Below are positions 49,475-57,997 of a DNA stretch of 57,997 nucleotides, one piece after another. The position numbers and the translations under genes were made by a program. The notes beneath the pieces were generated by a model. The model worked only from the letters and a program-made list of their open reading frames with translations, made no database searches and was not told where the DNA came from. Source of the DNA: Treponema zioleckii (GTDB taxonomy: Bacteria; Spirochaetota; Spirochaetia; Treponematales; Treponemataceae); contig NZ_JPUF01000018.1 of assembly GCF_014737315.1 (NCBI RefSeq), forward strand, positions 1 through 57,997. Reading direction: 5' to 3'. How positions within the stretch are numbered: position 1 is the first letter of the stretch; every line of letters begins with the position of its first letter.

Positions 49475-51385
49475 ATGAAAATTTCTAAAAAGAGATTGAT
49501 GGCTGGTGCTGCTGCCATTGGTATGCTTTGCTCTTCGGCTTTTGCCGAAACAAATGAGACGTTAAAGGCTCACTCTCTCAAGACTGGTGTGGGAGATATT
49601 ACATTTGGTGCATGGGGACGCTCAACTTTCAATATTGGACACCAGAGCACAAGCACAAAAATTACTGCGGATACGACTTCAACAGGAAATACTGCTGTAA
49701 CAGCAGGAACTGCTGCAATGACTGCGTACGACGCTGGTGACGGCTCTGTTACGCTTGCTGCTGATGGAAGTAATGCTGGAGCTTATGCAACAGCTGTTGG
49801 TACTTATGCTGCAACTCAGTGGGCAACTGCGAATGCCGCAGATTTGACCGCTGCCGCTACTGCTGCTGGAGTTGATGCCACTACATATATTCAGGCTGCT
49901 GCTAATGAATATGGTACTAAGATTGGAAATGCTGTTGCAGGGACTATTCTCGTAAATACTCTGAAAGGTCTTCAAAAAGACACTTCTGACTCAAGCAACT
50001 ATGCAGGATTGGACCCGGACTGGTCTTACGGCGCACGTGTTGGATTCTGGATTGTTGGACGTACTCCGGACGAGCACTTTGGATTTGACTTGAATCTTGA
50101 TGCAGATGCAAGGGCTTTGTTCGTACACAAGTTGTGGGATTCTACAGAGTCAACTGCCGACACAAATTACAACGAAGACGGAAAATATGCCGTTGCTATC
50201 GGTGACCAGGCAAAAATCTGGGGATTGTTTGACAATCCTCTTTTCCAGACAAAAGTTGCATTTGGCCGTATGCGCGAAAATGAACTCCGCGGTTCAATCG
50301 GAGACTTCGGTCAGCGCGAATCTAGCGACGTAAAATCAGAAGATGATATTTTCCAGGAAATCTGGACTGCAACAGGTTTGTTTACTTCTGTAAAAGGTAA
50401 TGAAGATTCAGTCCTCAAGGGATTCTATGCAAACGCTGCAATCGACCTTGCAGGAAACATCGGCCTTACGACAGACAGCAACAGCAATACTGTTTCAACA
50501 AATGCCAGTGCCGCTGATACGGACAGCGACAAGGCTATCGGCTTGTATGACGCATTCCGCACGGCACAGGCTGGTATCGGTTACACCCTTCCAGGACTCT
50601 TCCAAGTTAAGGCTCAGTATTGGGGCGACTCAATTGCAGCTTCAAACTACCGCTACGAAGCAAGCAAATATCAGACTGCACGTGCTGCCGGCTATGGCAT
50701 GAACGATTACTACGGACGTGTAGAAATCGGTTTTGACTGGCTCGGATTCATGGGGGGCGCTTCTGGTCTCGGTGACGTTGACCTTGAAAAAACTCCAAAC
50801 GCAAATCTTATCGAAGCCGGCTTAAAACTCCCTATCGTAACTCGTGACGGTCTTCGCGACTACGACCCGGAGAAATTCTACAACTGGTATGCTTGTGTTG
50901 GAACAATGGGCGTAATCCAGAAGGGATTCATCTTGTACAAAGGCCACATCTGGGGCGGACAGGGAACTTCTAACCTCGCACAGTACTCTTATGACCTTGT
51001 AACAATGGAAAAAGGTTACGGTGCAGACATTCTTATGGCAGGTGCTGACTTCCTTACAGAAGTTTGTGTAAACCCATTCGGCAAACAGGATTTGTTCGTA
51101 GGTCTTTCTGGAAACTACAACATCACATCTGCAAATGCGGACGGTAAATTCACTTACTCTGGAAACAGCCTTAACATTGCTGATTTGAACCTTATGCAGC
51201 ACAAGTTTGCGGCAGAAGTTTACGTAAAGAAGACTTTTGCTGCAAACAACTACATGTTCGCAGGTCTCTGCGGAAACTTCACTTTCCAGTCAATGGAAGG
51301 AACTGTAGAGAACGTTGTTGACCTTTCTTACAAAGCGAACACAAAGAAATTCTACATGCCAATCGGTATTGAGATGTTCTTCTAA
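49475..51385 (+). CDS. Outer-membrane porin-like protein
   Basis: A 636-residue protein with a signal peptide (MKISKKRLMAGAAAIGMLCS through AFA). The mature start GDITFGAWGRSTFNIGH and many alternating strands with aromatic girdles (SYGARVGFWIVG, HFGFDLNLDADARALF) suggest a beta-barrel. It ends in FYMPIGIEMFF, with the terminal phenylalanine expected for barrel insertion. Residues about 45-155 are an alanine/threonine-rich low-complexity insert, probably an exposed loop. GGAGG precedes the ATG at 49475. The promoter shares its operator with the alpha-galactosidase operon, which suggests a role in sugar uptake; this is inference. It resembles treponemal putative porins. Confidence 0.8.
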   Translation: MKISKKRLMAGAAAIGMLCSSAFAETNETLKAHSLKTGVGDITFGAWGRSTFNIGHQSTSTKITADTTSTGNTAVTAGTAAMTAYDAGDGSVTLAADGSNAGAYATAVGTYAATQWATANAADLTAAATAAGVDATTYIQAAANEYGTKIGNAVAGTILVNTLKGLQKDTSDSSNYAGLDPDWSYGARVGFWIVGRTPDEHFGFDLNLDADARALFVHKLWDSTESTADTNYNEDGKYAVAIGDQAKIWGLFDNPLFQTKVAFGRMRENELRGSIGDFGQRESSDVKSEDDIFQEIWTATGLFTSVKGNEDSVLKGFYANAAIDLAGNIGLTTDSNSNTVSTNASAADTDSDKAIGLYDAFRTAQAGIGYTLPGLFQVKAQYWGDSIAASNYRYEASKYQTARAAGYGMNDYYGRVEIGFDWLGFMGGASGLGDVDLEKTPNANLIEAGLKLPIVTRDGLRDYDPEKFYNWYACVGTMGVIQKGFILYKGHIWGGQGTSNLAQYSYDLVTMEKGYGADILMAGADFLTEVCVNPFGKQDLFVGLSGNYNITSANADGKFTYSGNSLNIADLNLMQHKFAAEVYVKKTFAANNYMFAGLCGNFTFQSMEGTVENVVDLSYKANTKKFYMPIGIEMFF

Positions 51386-51732
51386 GATATAAAAGGAAAC
51401 GCCACGAGTGGACTCCTAAACTAAAAGTTCACTAGTGCGTTTCCCGCTAGTTTTTCTGGCGAAAAACTAGCGCTTCATTGGGCACTTTTAGTTGCTTCCA
51501 AGTCGCGGCGCAAAGGAATACAGTGACTTTAAAAATGCAGTTTTATTGCTCGCGCGGTGCGAACAATCTTAAAAAAAGTGTTTCGGAGAGAAAAATATAA
51601 ATCTCGAAAAAGGTTTTCGGGCGAGAGAGTTAGTTTTTTACATCAAAAAATAGGCATTGGAGAGTGCTTATCTTTTTTCTGCGTTGGAGAAGTTACGTGA
51701 ACCAGCGCAGAAAATTATTTTTTTATCTGTTA
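51386..51732. other. Gene-free stretch with strong hairpins
   Basis: A perfect 12-bp stem, CGCTAGTTTTTC / GAAAAACTAGCG, is at 51445-51472. TCTGCGTTGG / CCAGCGCAGA (51678-51711) is followed by an A/T run, a terminator-like form. ACTAAAAGT / ACTTTTAGT is also paired around the first. No coding region is seen. Confidence 0.55.
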
Positions 51733-51760
51733 TTGATAGTAATACTATCAGTATGATAAT
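51733..51760 (+). promoter_or_regulatory. Promoter and perfect palindromic operator of the alpha-galactosidase operon
   Basis: TTGATA (51733-51738) and GATAAT (51755-51760) are 16 bases apart. The perfect 17-bp palindrome TGATAGTAATACTATCA (51734-51750) fills the spacer, so a bound repressor would block the polymerase. Confidence 0.75.
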
Positions 51761-51789
51761 ATATATAATCAAAATCAGGAGAAGTCATT

Positions 51790-53733
51790 ATGGAGAGTAC
51801 GGCTTTAGGAAATGAATATTTTTATGAGGGGACTGGCGAAACAGACTCTTGTAACCGCGAAGTAACGGTATTCTCGATTGACGAGTTAGTTGACTCATGT
51901 GTTCCGGAAGACAAAAAATCCCTTTGCCGCCAAAATGACTTTTTCTTCTATGGTTCGGGCTGGCAGAGCTGGGGCTTTGGCGGCGAAATTGAACCGAACA
52001 AAAATCAGGACAGATACTTTCCGATTGTTCCGCAGTGGAAGCGATATTTTTCTTTCCCTGGAAAGTTGCCTAAAAAAATCTTCAAAAACAAAAATCCAAA
52101 AGACAAAAAACTTCTTGCAGGTTGTTTTATAATTTATTTGCGCTGGACTTTTGAATCAAAAAATGTTTATTTGGCACTTTGCTCAACTGGAAACATAAAA
52201 AATGATGAATCTAGCAAAGACTTACCGCCAGTAAAATTCTACGTTGACAGGGCGACTCGGCAGATTTCTGTTACGGTTTACGCGGACGGAAAAACTTGGA
52301 AAAAAGGCGACAAAATCGCGAGAATCAAAATCTTTTCTGCGAATGATTTTTTTGAACTTCGCGAATCGATTCAAAAAATGTACGCGCCGAACAAAAAAAA
52401 TCGTTTTGGCTCGTTGCAATTTCTCAATTCAAACAAAAACGAAGACAAAATCGTGGTCGGCGGCTGGGAAAGCTGGTACAACCACTATGCAGACATAAAT
52501 CAGACTCTTATAAGCGAGGACTTAAAAGGACTCGGAACGACTGAGAATCTTATAAAAACATATTTTATTGACAACAAAAAGCCTTGCGTTTTTCAGGTTG
52601 ATGACGGCTGGGAGCAAGGGTTAGGGCAGTGGGATTCTTTGGAAAACAGATTTCCGTGGGGCATGGCGGAGCTTGCTTCTACAATTTCCAGAAAAGGCTA
52701 TGTTCCGGGGCTTTGGGTGGCTCCGTTCATAATCGACTGGCGCACGGAATTTGCAAAAGCTCACCGCGAGTGGATTTTGCGCGACGGAAAAAACAAGCCC
52801 GTTCAGGCAGGTCTTAATCTCTTGTGGGGCGCGGCGTTCGGAAAAGAGCAGCCTGGTCTTCCTTATTCATATTACTGCCTTGATTTGAGCCGTGACGATG
52901 TTCTTGAGTATCTTGATAGGCTGCTCGAAAAAGTCGTTAACGATTGGGGCTTCCGTTATATCAAGCTGGACTTTTTGTTCGCCGGAATGCTCCGTGGAAA
53001 ATTCAAGAATGGCGGAAGTGCCTACGAATGGTATGAACGGGCGGTAAAAGTGCTTACCAAACGAAAAGTGAACAAAAAGGGCGAGAACGTTGCTTACCTC
53101 GGCTGCGGAATGCCTTTTGAATCTTCGTTCAACTCGTTCCCGCTTTCAAGAATCGGGCCGGACACAAAAGAGGACTGGGACGTTGATTATCTTAAAAAGT
53201 GCCGCTTTCCGGCGCGCACGAGCGCATTTGCGAACATGCAGAGCACGCTCGGTCATTCTTTCTGGGATCAGGGCGTTTTTATAAATGACCCGGACGTTGT
53301 TTTTTTGCGTTACACGAATATTTCGCTCGACGACAAAGAAAAAATGCTCATCGCTCTCGTTAATTATCTTTTTGCGAGCCAGATTATGCACTCGGACGAC
53401 CCGGTTAATTTTAACACGCAGAATGAGGGCTATTTTACGAGCATGGTCGAAACGCTTTACGAAAAATTCGAGGGCGAGGAATTTGGTCACGTGAACAAAA
53501 CTTCAACGGAGTATTTTATCTTTAATAAAAAAGGAACCTTCACGGGATTTATAAATCTTGGCGACGAAAAAGTGCGCGTAAAAAAATCCGATTTGCGACT
53601 TGCAAACGGCACTGTTCCGCCGGAAGCAAATCTTAGCCGTGTGGTTGAGTTTGGCTCTCGCGAGATTGAGGGAGAAATCGAATCCTTTGTTTTTGAGCCT
53701 CATTCAATTTCGATTTACGAGATTTGCAATTAA
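51790..53733 (+). CDS. GH36-type alpha-galactosidase
   Basis: A 647-residue glycoside hydrolase of the GH36/GH27 clan, which releases alpha-linked galactose from raffinose-type sugars or glycolipids. The N-terminal beta domain (about 1-215) is followed by a catalytic barrel starting VGGWESWYNHYADIN. The nucleophile is the aspartate in FRYIKLDFLFAG near residue 394, and the acid/base is probably the aspartate in SRIGPDTKEDW near 458. PCVFQVDDGWEQ near 268-279 is the usual substrate loop. There is no signal peptide, so it is cytoplasmic. AGGAG precedes the ATG. It heads an operon with the glycosyltransferase-like gene and a TetR regulator. Confidence 0.88.
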   Translation: MESTALGNEYFYEGTGETDSCNREVTVFSIDELVDSCVPEDKKSLCRQNDFFFYGSGWQSWGFGGEIEPNKNQDRYFPIVPQWKRYFSFPGKLPKKIFKNKNPKDKKLLAGCFIIYLRWTFESKNVYLALCSTGNIKNDESSKDLPPVKFYVDRATRQISVTVYADGKTWKKGDKIARIKIFSANDFFELRESIQKMYAPNKKNRFGSLQFLNSNKNEDKIVVGGWESWYNHYADINQTLISEDLKGLGTTENLIKTYFIDNKKPCVFQVDDGWEQGLGQWDSLENRFPWGMAELASTISRKGYVPGLWVAPFIIDWRTEFAKAHREWILRDGKNKPVQAGLNLLWGAAFGKEQPGLPYSYYCLDLSRDDVLEYLDRLLEKVVNDWGFRYIKLDFLFAGMLRGKFKNGGSAYEWYERAVKVLTKRKVNKKGENVAYLGCGMPFESSFNSFPLSRIGPDTKEDWDVDYLKKCRFPARTSAFANMQSTLGHSFWDQGVFINDPDVVFLRYTNISLDDKEKMLIALVNYLFASQIMHSDDPVNFNTQNEGYFTSMVETLYEKFEGEEFGHVNKTSTEYFIFNKKGTFTGFINLGDEKVRVKKSDLRLANGTVPPEANLSRVVEFGSREIEGEIESFVFEPHSISIYEICN

Positions 53734-53737
53734 AAGT

Positions 53738-53820
53738 CACGCTGAATCGACTTCGGAATGACACTTTTGAGCGGACTACAGAGTACCTGTAAGTTGATAA
53801 AAAACTCGGCATTCGACCTA
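53738..53820. repeat. Intergenic repeats between operon genes
   Basis: A short palindromic unit (53738-53763) is followed by TTGATAAAAAACTCGGCATT, which matches the repeat before the ABC exporter (30930-30955). Confidence 0.5.
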
Positions 53821-53844
53821 GAAAAAATAAAAAGGAGAAGCATA

Positions 53845-55336
53845 ATGAATATTACAGACAGATCATCGGTTATTTTTGGAAACAAAATCGACAGAAAAAC
53901 TTTAAAAAAAGACTTGCGCTCAGCAAAAGAAATTCCTTAAAAAATTCGGTGATGACAGAAACACACAGTATCATCTTGTTGCTGTTGATAACGATGTGCT
54001 TACTCCTGCTTTTGGAGCAAAAGTTTTAAAACTCTCAAAAGAGCCTTTGGGCGAACTTCCAAGAAAGCCTATTATCGTCGGAAATATCCGAATGGGCTTT
54101 GGTCATTACAGAATCTCAATGGCGATGGCAAGTGCGGCTCATGCGTTGGGATACACGCCGCTCTGGCTGGATTTAAATTCTTTCCCGGAAACGACTTGCA
54201 CCAAAATAATCGGCTATCAGAATAACTTGTATTCAATGGCTTCAAGACTTTCTCAAAAATCAAAACTCTTCAATAAGCTTGTTTGGGACCCGCTCAACAC
54301 CGAAGGATTCAAAAAACTCACTTACAATGCGGTTGACCAAAAAACTGCCGAACTTATGGCTCCAGTTTTGAACGACCTTCCAAAAGACATTCCGTACATT
54401 GCGACCCACGTTTGGCCAAGCCAGGCCGCTATTCATGCGGGACTTACCCATGTTGTGAACGCGATTCCGGACAACTGGGCAATGGCTCTGCATCTTTCGG
54501 AGGGAGCGCTCCACCTTGTTCAGACGCCTTCTTCGTATTTGTGCTACAGGAGCCTAAAAGGTTTTGCAGGCGAAAAAGTCTTAAATCCTATGGGAAAGGA
54601 CGACATTGTTTACGCAGGGCACTATATTGACGACGAGCTTGTAAAAAATCTTGAAATGGATACTCGAAAGCGACTTGCCCGCATTTCAGAAAAAAAGCCT
54701 CTTCGCTTTCTTTTGACGATTGGCGGAGCCGGGGCGCAGGGCGACTATTTTGCGGGACTCATAAAAACTTTGATTCCGTACATAAAAGAACACAAAGCAA
54801 TTCTCTTCCTTAATATTGGCGATTATGAGAACGTTTGGAATATGTTCAAACAAAAAATCCCGGAAGTCGAGTCGCTCTCAGAGACTCATTTTAACGACTG
54901 GGCGTTCACAAAATCCTTTGCTGAAAAAGCACTGAACGACGACTCGATTTCTGGAATCCACGTTTTTTGCCACAAAGACATTTTTGCCGCTGTTTACGCA
55001 ACGAATCTTCTTATGCGAAGTGCGGACGTTCTTATGACAAAGCCTAGCGAACTTGCGTTCTATCCGCTTCCAAAACTCATGATTCAGCACGTTGGTGGCC
55101 ATGAATGTTGGGGAGCGATTCGCGCGTCTGAAATTGGCGACGGCACGCCTGAGTGTCAGTCACTTGAATACGCGCAGTTTATGATTCGGCAGTTCATTGA
55201 TTCACCGGACATTCTTGAAACGATGAATAAAGCTGTTCTTGCCAATAAAAAGGCAGGAATTTATAATGGGGCATACCATGCCGTAGAATTAGCTGACGGA
55301 AAAAAGGAGAGCCTGTATGCCTATGCTGGCCGCTGA
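53845..55336 (+). pseudogene. GT-B-fold glycosyltransferase-like protein, frameshifted near the start
   Basis: The first frame begins MNITDRSSVIFGNKIDRKTL and ends at 53940. One base too many in the A7 run at 53904-53910 separates it from TCAQQKKFLKKFGDDRNTQY and the long frame to 55336. The protein of about 496 residues resembles the MurG / diacylglycerol glycosyltransferase group. NIRMGFGHYRISMAMASAAH is a nucleotide-sugar-type glycine loop, FLLTIGGAGAQGDYF starts the second half, and ADVLMTKPSELAFYPLPKLM is the donor site. The substrate is unknown; galactolipid or glycolipid synthesis is tempting next to an alpha-galactosidase but is inference. AAGGAG precedes the ATG. Confidence 0.7.
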
Positions 55337-56009
55337 AAAACGAAAGGTTGAGATGGAAAATCTCAAAAATGAACGACGAAGACATATCATTGAATGTTCC
55401 TTTGGGCTTTTCGCAGAAAAAGGAATTGAAAACATTTCGATGAACGAAATTGCCTCGCAGGCAGAAATTGGCGTAGCCTCGCTTTACAGATATTTTCAGA
55501 CAAAAGAAGATTTGGCGATTGAGGTTGCGGTTTACGCATGGAAGCTTGAGTCCCAAATATTCGAAAATGAATTTTCTTCGAATGATTTTGGACTGCTCAG
55601 CGGTTTTGAGCAACTCCGAAATCTTCTTGAAGTCTTTCAGTCTGCAGTTGTGAGCCAAAGGTCATTCTTTAGATTCGTTTATTATTTTGATTCTTTTATC
55701 ACAAAAGCCGGAATCAGCCCGGAAAAACTAAAACCCTACGAAGATACGGTCAATTCCACAAACATGCTCGTAATCAACGCGTTTCAAAAAGGTAAATCCG
55801 ACGGCTCAATCCGCTTTAGCGATTCAAACAACTTTGTGATTTCAGAATCAACCGACATAGAAATGTGCTTTACGATTATGCACTCGATTTTTTGCGTAGC
55901 GCAAAAACTTGCTATTTCTGGAGAAATATTGAATCTTGACCGTGCGGTAGATGGCAGAAGACAAATTGAAATCCTAATAAACGTGCTTCTCCACGCTATT
56001 CGCGCCTAA
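55317..56009 (+). CDS. TetR-family regulator
   Basis: A 230-residue TetR-type regulator. The helix-turn-helix is RRHIIECSFGLFAEKGIENI and SMNEIASQAEIGVASLYRYF, residues about 20-58. The remaining helical domain would bind a ligand; it is rich in aromatic residues (SFFRFVYYFDSFI). It starts inside the last 20 bases of the glycosyltransferase-like gene with GGAG upstream, so it is translationally coupled. The palindrome at the operon promoter and at the porin promoter is the obvious candidate operator, which would make this an autoregulated local repressor. The ligand is unknown. Confidence 0.88.
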   Translation: MPMLAAEKRKVEMENLKNERRRHIIECSFGLFAEKGIENISMNEIASQAEIGVASLYRYFQTKEDLAIEVAVYAWKLESQIFENEFSSNDFGLLSGFEQLRNLLEVFQSAVVSQRSFFRFVYYFDSFITKAGISPEKLKPYEDTVNSTNMLVINAFQKGKSDGSIRFSDSNNFVISESTDIEMCFTIMHSIFCVAQKLAISGEILNLDRAVDGRRQIEILINVLLHAIRA

Positions 56010-56060
56010 TAATTTCCTTTTTATCGTTCTCTATTTTTAATAAAAAGCGCATTATGAGTG

Positions 56061-56118
56061 GCGGACTAAAAAATTGTCGGAACGATTTTACGGTGGTGCA
56101 GACAATTTTTTAGTCCGC
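56061..56118. repeat. Palindromic intergenic element
   Basis: A perfect 18-bp inverted repeat, GCGGACTAAAAAATTGTC / GACAATTTTTTAGTCCGC, with a 22-base core. It is a short relative of the elements at 34661 and 41888 and may terminate the TetR transcript. Confidence 0.65.
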
Positions 56119-56218
56119 AAGTTTTTTAATGCGTTTTTCTGCTTATGATGACATTTCTATTTGTTTTATGCTAAAGTGTTAAAATATTCTTTTATTTTTT
56201 TCTAAAGAGGAAGATTTT

Positions 56219-57811
56219 ATGAAAAAATTAGTTTCAACACTTACTGCAGTGCTTTCAGCTGCGGTTTTGTTTGTTTCATGCGGAAAGCAGCAGACACCTG
56301 ACGAGCAATTTAAATCAGCAATTCGCAACAGAATTATGGGCACAACTGAAAAACTCGTTGGCGGCGTATCTGATTCTTGTAGCGGAGTTGATTTTTCAAA
56401 TTTTGGCTCAAATGGAAAAGTTAAACTTTCCCTCGATGAAGGAACAGCTGCTTTGATTCAAGGGCTTATTGCAACACAGTTGCCAAATATTGATGTAAGC
56501 TGGTTCAAATCTATAAATTTGGACGTAAACGCAATTCTTAATGACGGAAAACTTAAAGAGTCCTTGGGCTTTGGCTTGAACGACACAAACATTGTCACTT
56601 TTGATTTGCTCTTTGAACTTGAAAATGGAAATTTTTACTTCCGTGTTCCTGAACTCCTAAAAAATTATTTTAAAGTTAACGGTTCTACTTTGGGTATGCA
56701 GGATGCAATGAAAATTTATCTTGCAGAAATTCAGTTGTTCAAATCTGCTCCATCAAAAAAAGTCTTTACAGGATTTGTTGATGAAGTTTTGACAGCAGTT
56801 CTTGCCGGTGTAAACGGTGTTGAGCGCACAGAAGAAACTTTAACTGCCGGTCTTGATGTTGATGAGTCAAAAAAAGTTTCTGCAAATTACAACGCTCTTC
56901 TTTTCAAACTTACACCTGAGTATGCAACAGCTACAGCAGAAAACGTTAAAAAGGCTGTTTCAGAAAGCAAAAATCTCCGCACGCTCCTCGACTGGATTAT
57001 TCCTGTTGTAAACGACTTGCAGATTGCAGGCAATTTGAATGCTGATGAGGTTACAAACAAATTTGCTGAAGCGTTGGCAGAAGTTTTTGCATCTACTGCT
57101 GAATTGGAAGATGTTTCTGTTATCGTTTATGCTGATTCTAAATCTAACATGCAGGGCTACAAAGTTGCTCAGGCTGAAGGAAGCGCTTTTGAGTCAATTT
57201 TCACTCAGAAAGGAAACGACTTTGGCTTTGAGATGAAAGCTACTGAGCCTGAATCAGAAGTCTTTGCAGTTAACGGTTTTGGCTCACTTTCTGGCGGAAA
57301 AATGACAGGAGACTTTAAAGTTTCTGCTTACAAAGAAAACGTATTCCTTTTCTCTACAGACAAACTTGACGTTGAAGGCTTAAAGTCTTTCAAAGGAAAT
57401 GGGGCAATCACATTACGCCTTGCAGACAACTATCAGAGAATGATGAAAGAAACTCTCCAGTACAGCGTTGGTGAAAGCGCAGTTGCACTTGCAAAGAATC
57501 TCGCTCTCACGCTCAAAATGGAAGAGAAAAGTGCAAAAAAAGGTTCATTTGAACTCATTCTTGGTGACGGAGAAAAGGCTTCTTACGTAACATTAAAGTG
57601 TGATTCTGAATACAAAAAAAGCAACAAAATTGAACTGCCAGCTGAGTCAGTTGATGTTGAGACAATCGGCGACGAAGAGACTATGAACCTTATTGGCTCA
57701 ATCAAAACGGACGAAATTGTTGAGAACCTCAAAAAGGCAAACGTTCCAGAAGAATACACACAGATTGTTTCTATGTATGACGGACAGACAATCCTCTCAT
57801 TGATTCACTAA
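56219..57811 (+). CDS. Large lipoprotein of unknown function
   Basis: A 530-residue lipoprotein. The signal peptide ends LFVSC with cysteine near residue 21, followed by GKQQTPDEQF. The mature protein alternates strands and helices with few cysteines. Segments such as VKLSLDEGTAALIQGLIATQ and DKLDVEGLKSFKGNGAITLR suggest a lipid- or ligand-binding fold of the large periplasmic lipoprotein type, but no family is certain. GAGGAAG precedes the ATG. It stands alone after the TetR gene, behind a palindromic element. Confidence 0.8.
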   Translation: MKKLVSTLTAVLSAAVLFVSCGKQQTPDEQFKSAIRNRIMGTTEKLVGGVSDSCSGVDFSNFGSNGKVKLSLDEGTAALIQGLIATQLPNIDVSWFKSINLDVNAILNDGKLKESLGFGLNDTNIVTFDLLFELENGNFYFRVPELLKNYFKVNGSTLGMQDAMKIYLAEIQLFKSAPSKKVFTGFVDEVLTAVLAGVNGVERTEETLTAGLDVDESKKVSANYNALLFKLTPEYATATAENVKKAVSESKNLRTLLDWIIPVVNDLQIAGNLNADEVTNKFAEALAEVFASTAELEDVSVIVYADSKSNMQGYKVAQAEGSAFESIFTQKGNDFGFEMKATEPESEVFAVNGFGSLSGGKMTGDFKVSAYKENVFLFSTDKLDVEGLKSFKGNGAITLRLADNYQRMMKETLQYSVGESAVALAKNLALTLKMEEKSAKKGSFELILGDGEKASYVTLKCDSEYKKSNKIELPAESVDVETIGDEETMNLIGSIKTDEIVENLKKANVPEEYTQIVSMYDGQTILSLIH

Positions 57812-57847
57812 TTTTTATTGTTAGGACTTCCATTATATAGAATAATT

Positions 57848-57997
57848 GTCATTCCCGTGCTTGTCACGGGAATCTCGCATTATTGGTAAGTTGACAAAAA
57901 AATTGTCGGAACGAGAGCAAAAAAACGGCTTTTGTGAACGTTTGCAAGGTGAGCCGCTTTGCGGCGTCAATAATTTTCCTTGCGCCTTGCACCGCGT
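57848..57997. repeat. Repeat cluster at the right edge
   Basis: GTCATTCCCGTG with CACGGGAATCTC is a short palindromic unit. It is followed by GTTGACAAAAAAATTGTCGG, of the large-element type, and TTTGCAAGGTGAG, shared with 14470. No gene is seen up to the window end. Confidence 0.5.

Noticed and set aside
1-57997. tRNA or rRNA genes
   Set aside because: No cloverleaf with a T-loop GTTCGA pattern or rRNA core sequence was recognised on either strand.

Overview
The window looks like part of a chromosome of a host-associated spirochaete, most likely a commensal Treponema. This is inferred from gene content and style, not from a marker gene: AT-rich intergenic DNA, many short-signal lipoproteins (lipoboxes such as FVSC, LSAC, LGC), an LPP20-type lipoprotein, large outer-membrane and ankyrin lipoproteins, a Rhs tip of the treponemal type, and many small palindromic intergenic repeats. 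No rRNA, tRNA, CRISPR array, integrase or insertion sequence was recognised.

Region 1 (about 1-14.5 kb) is a defence island. A type I restriction-modification locus of the EcoR124 (IC) type runs hsdM, hsdS, hsdR. A CdiA-type tRNase-like protein, a DUF1016/YhcG nuclease-like protein and a DUF262/HNH (GmrSD-like) protein lie between the core genes. Downstream follow a macrodomain protein, a RES-domain NAD-toxin-like protein, a broken PD-(D/E)XK gene, a nucleotidyltransferase-fold protein and a macrodomain remnant. The hsdS gene carries a perfect pentanucleotide tract of about 13.8 units near its 3' end. The sequence behind it encodes a third target-recognition domain in the frame reached by losing one unit. 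The same gene has an EcoR124-like TAEL repeat and an in-frame palindromic insertion. Copies of the hsdS 5' end precede the inserted neighbours. This is the strongest candidate for an undescribed switching system.

Region 2 (14.5-24 kb) is metabolic. leuA sits behind a leucine-rich leader peptide and an intrinsic terminator, a classic attenuator. metY sits behind a cysteine-rich 27-codon ORF with a strong ribosome binding site. Then come a degraded low-molecular-weight phosphatase, a minus-strand group of small secreted proteins with a TrpR-like regulator, an orphan OppF ATPase and a decarboxylase/carboxyltransferase subunit.

Region 3 (24-38 kb) holds an orphan Rhs C-terminal tip with a candidate immunity gene, cbiD, a membrane protein with a kinase-like look, LPP20-like and other envelope proteins, a heterodimeric ABC exporter and a 930-residue ankyrin lipoprotein.

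Region 4 (38-49 kb) has a PerR-type regulator with a near-consensus Per box, a possible small RNA convergent with a 23-residue hydrophobic peptide, an XRE regulator, lipoproteins, a Bax-inhibitor-1 protein, an RsmI-like methylase, a sugar isomerase-like enzyme, a DUF763 protein and an Rpn-type nuclease. Region 5 (49-58 kb) has an outer-membrane protein and a GH36 alpha-galactosidase / glycosyltransferase-like / TetR operon. Both promoters carry the same 17-bp palindrome, suggesting one regulon. A large lipoprotein ends the window.

Caution: eight loci carry one or two single-base indels, mostly in A or T runs, that split otherwise well-conserved proteins. This could be true decay, but it also looks like residual homopolymer error in the assembly.
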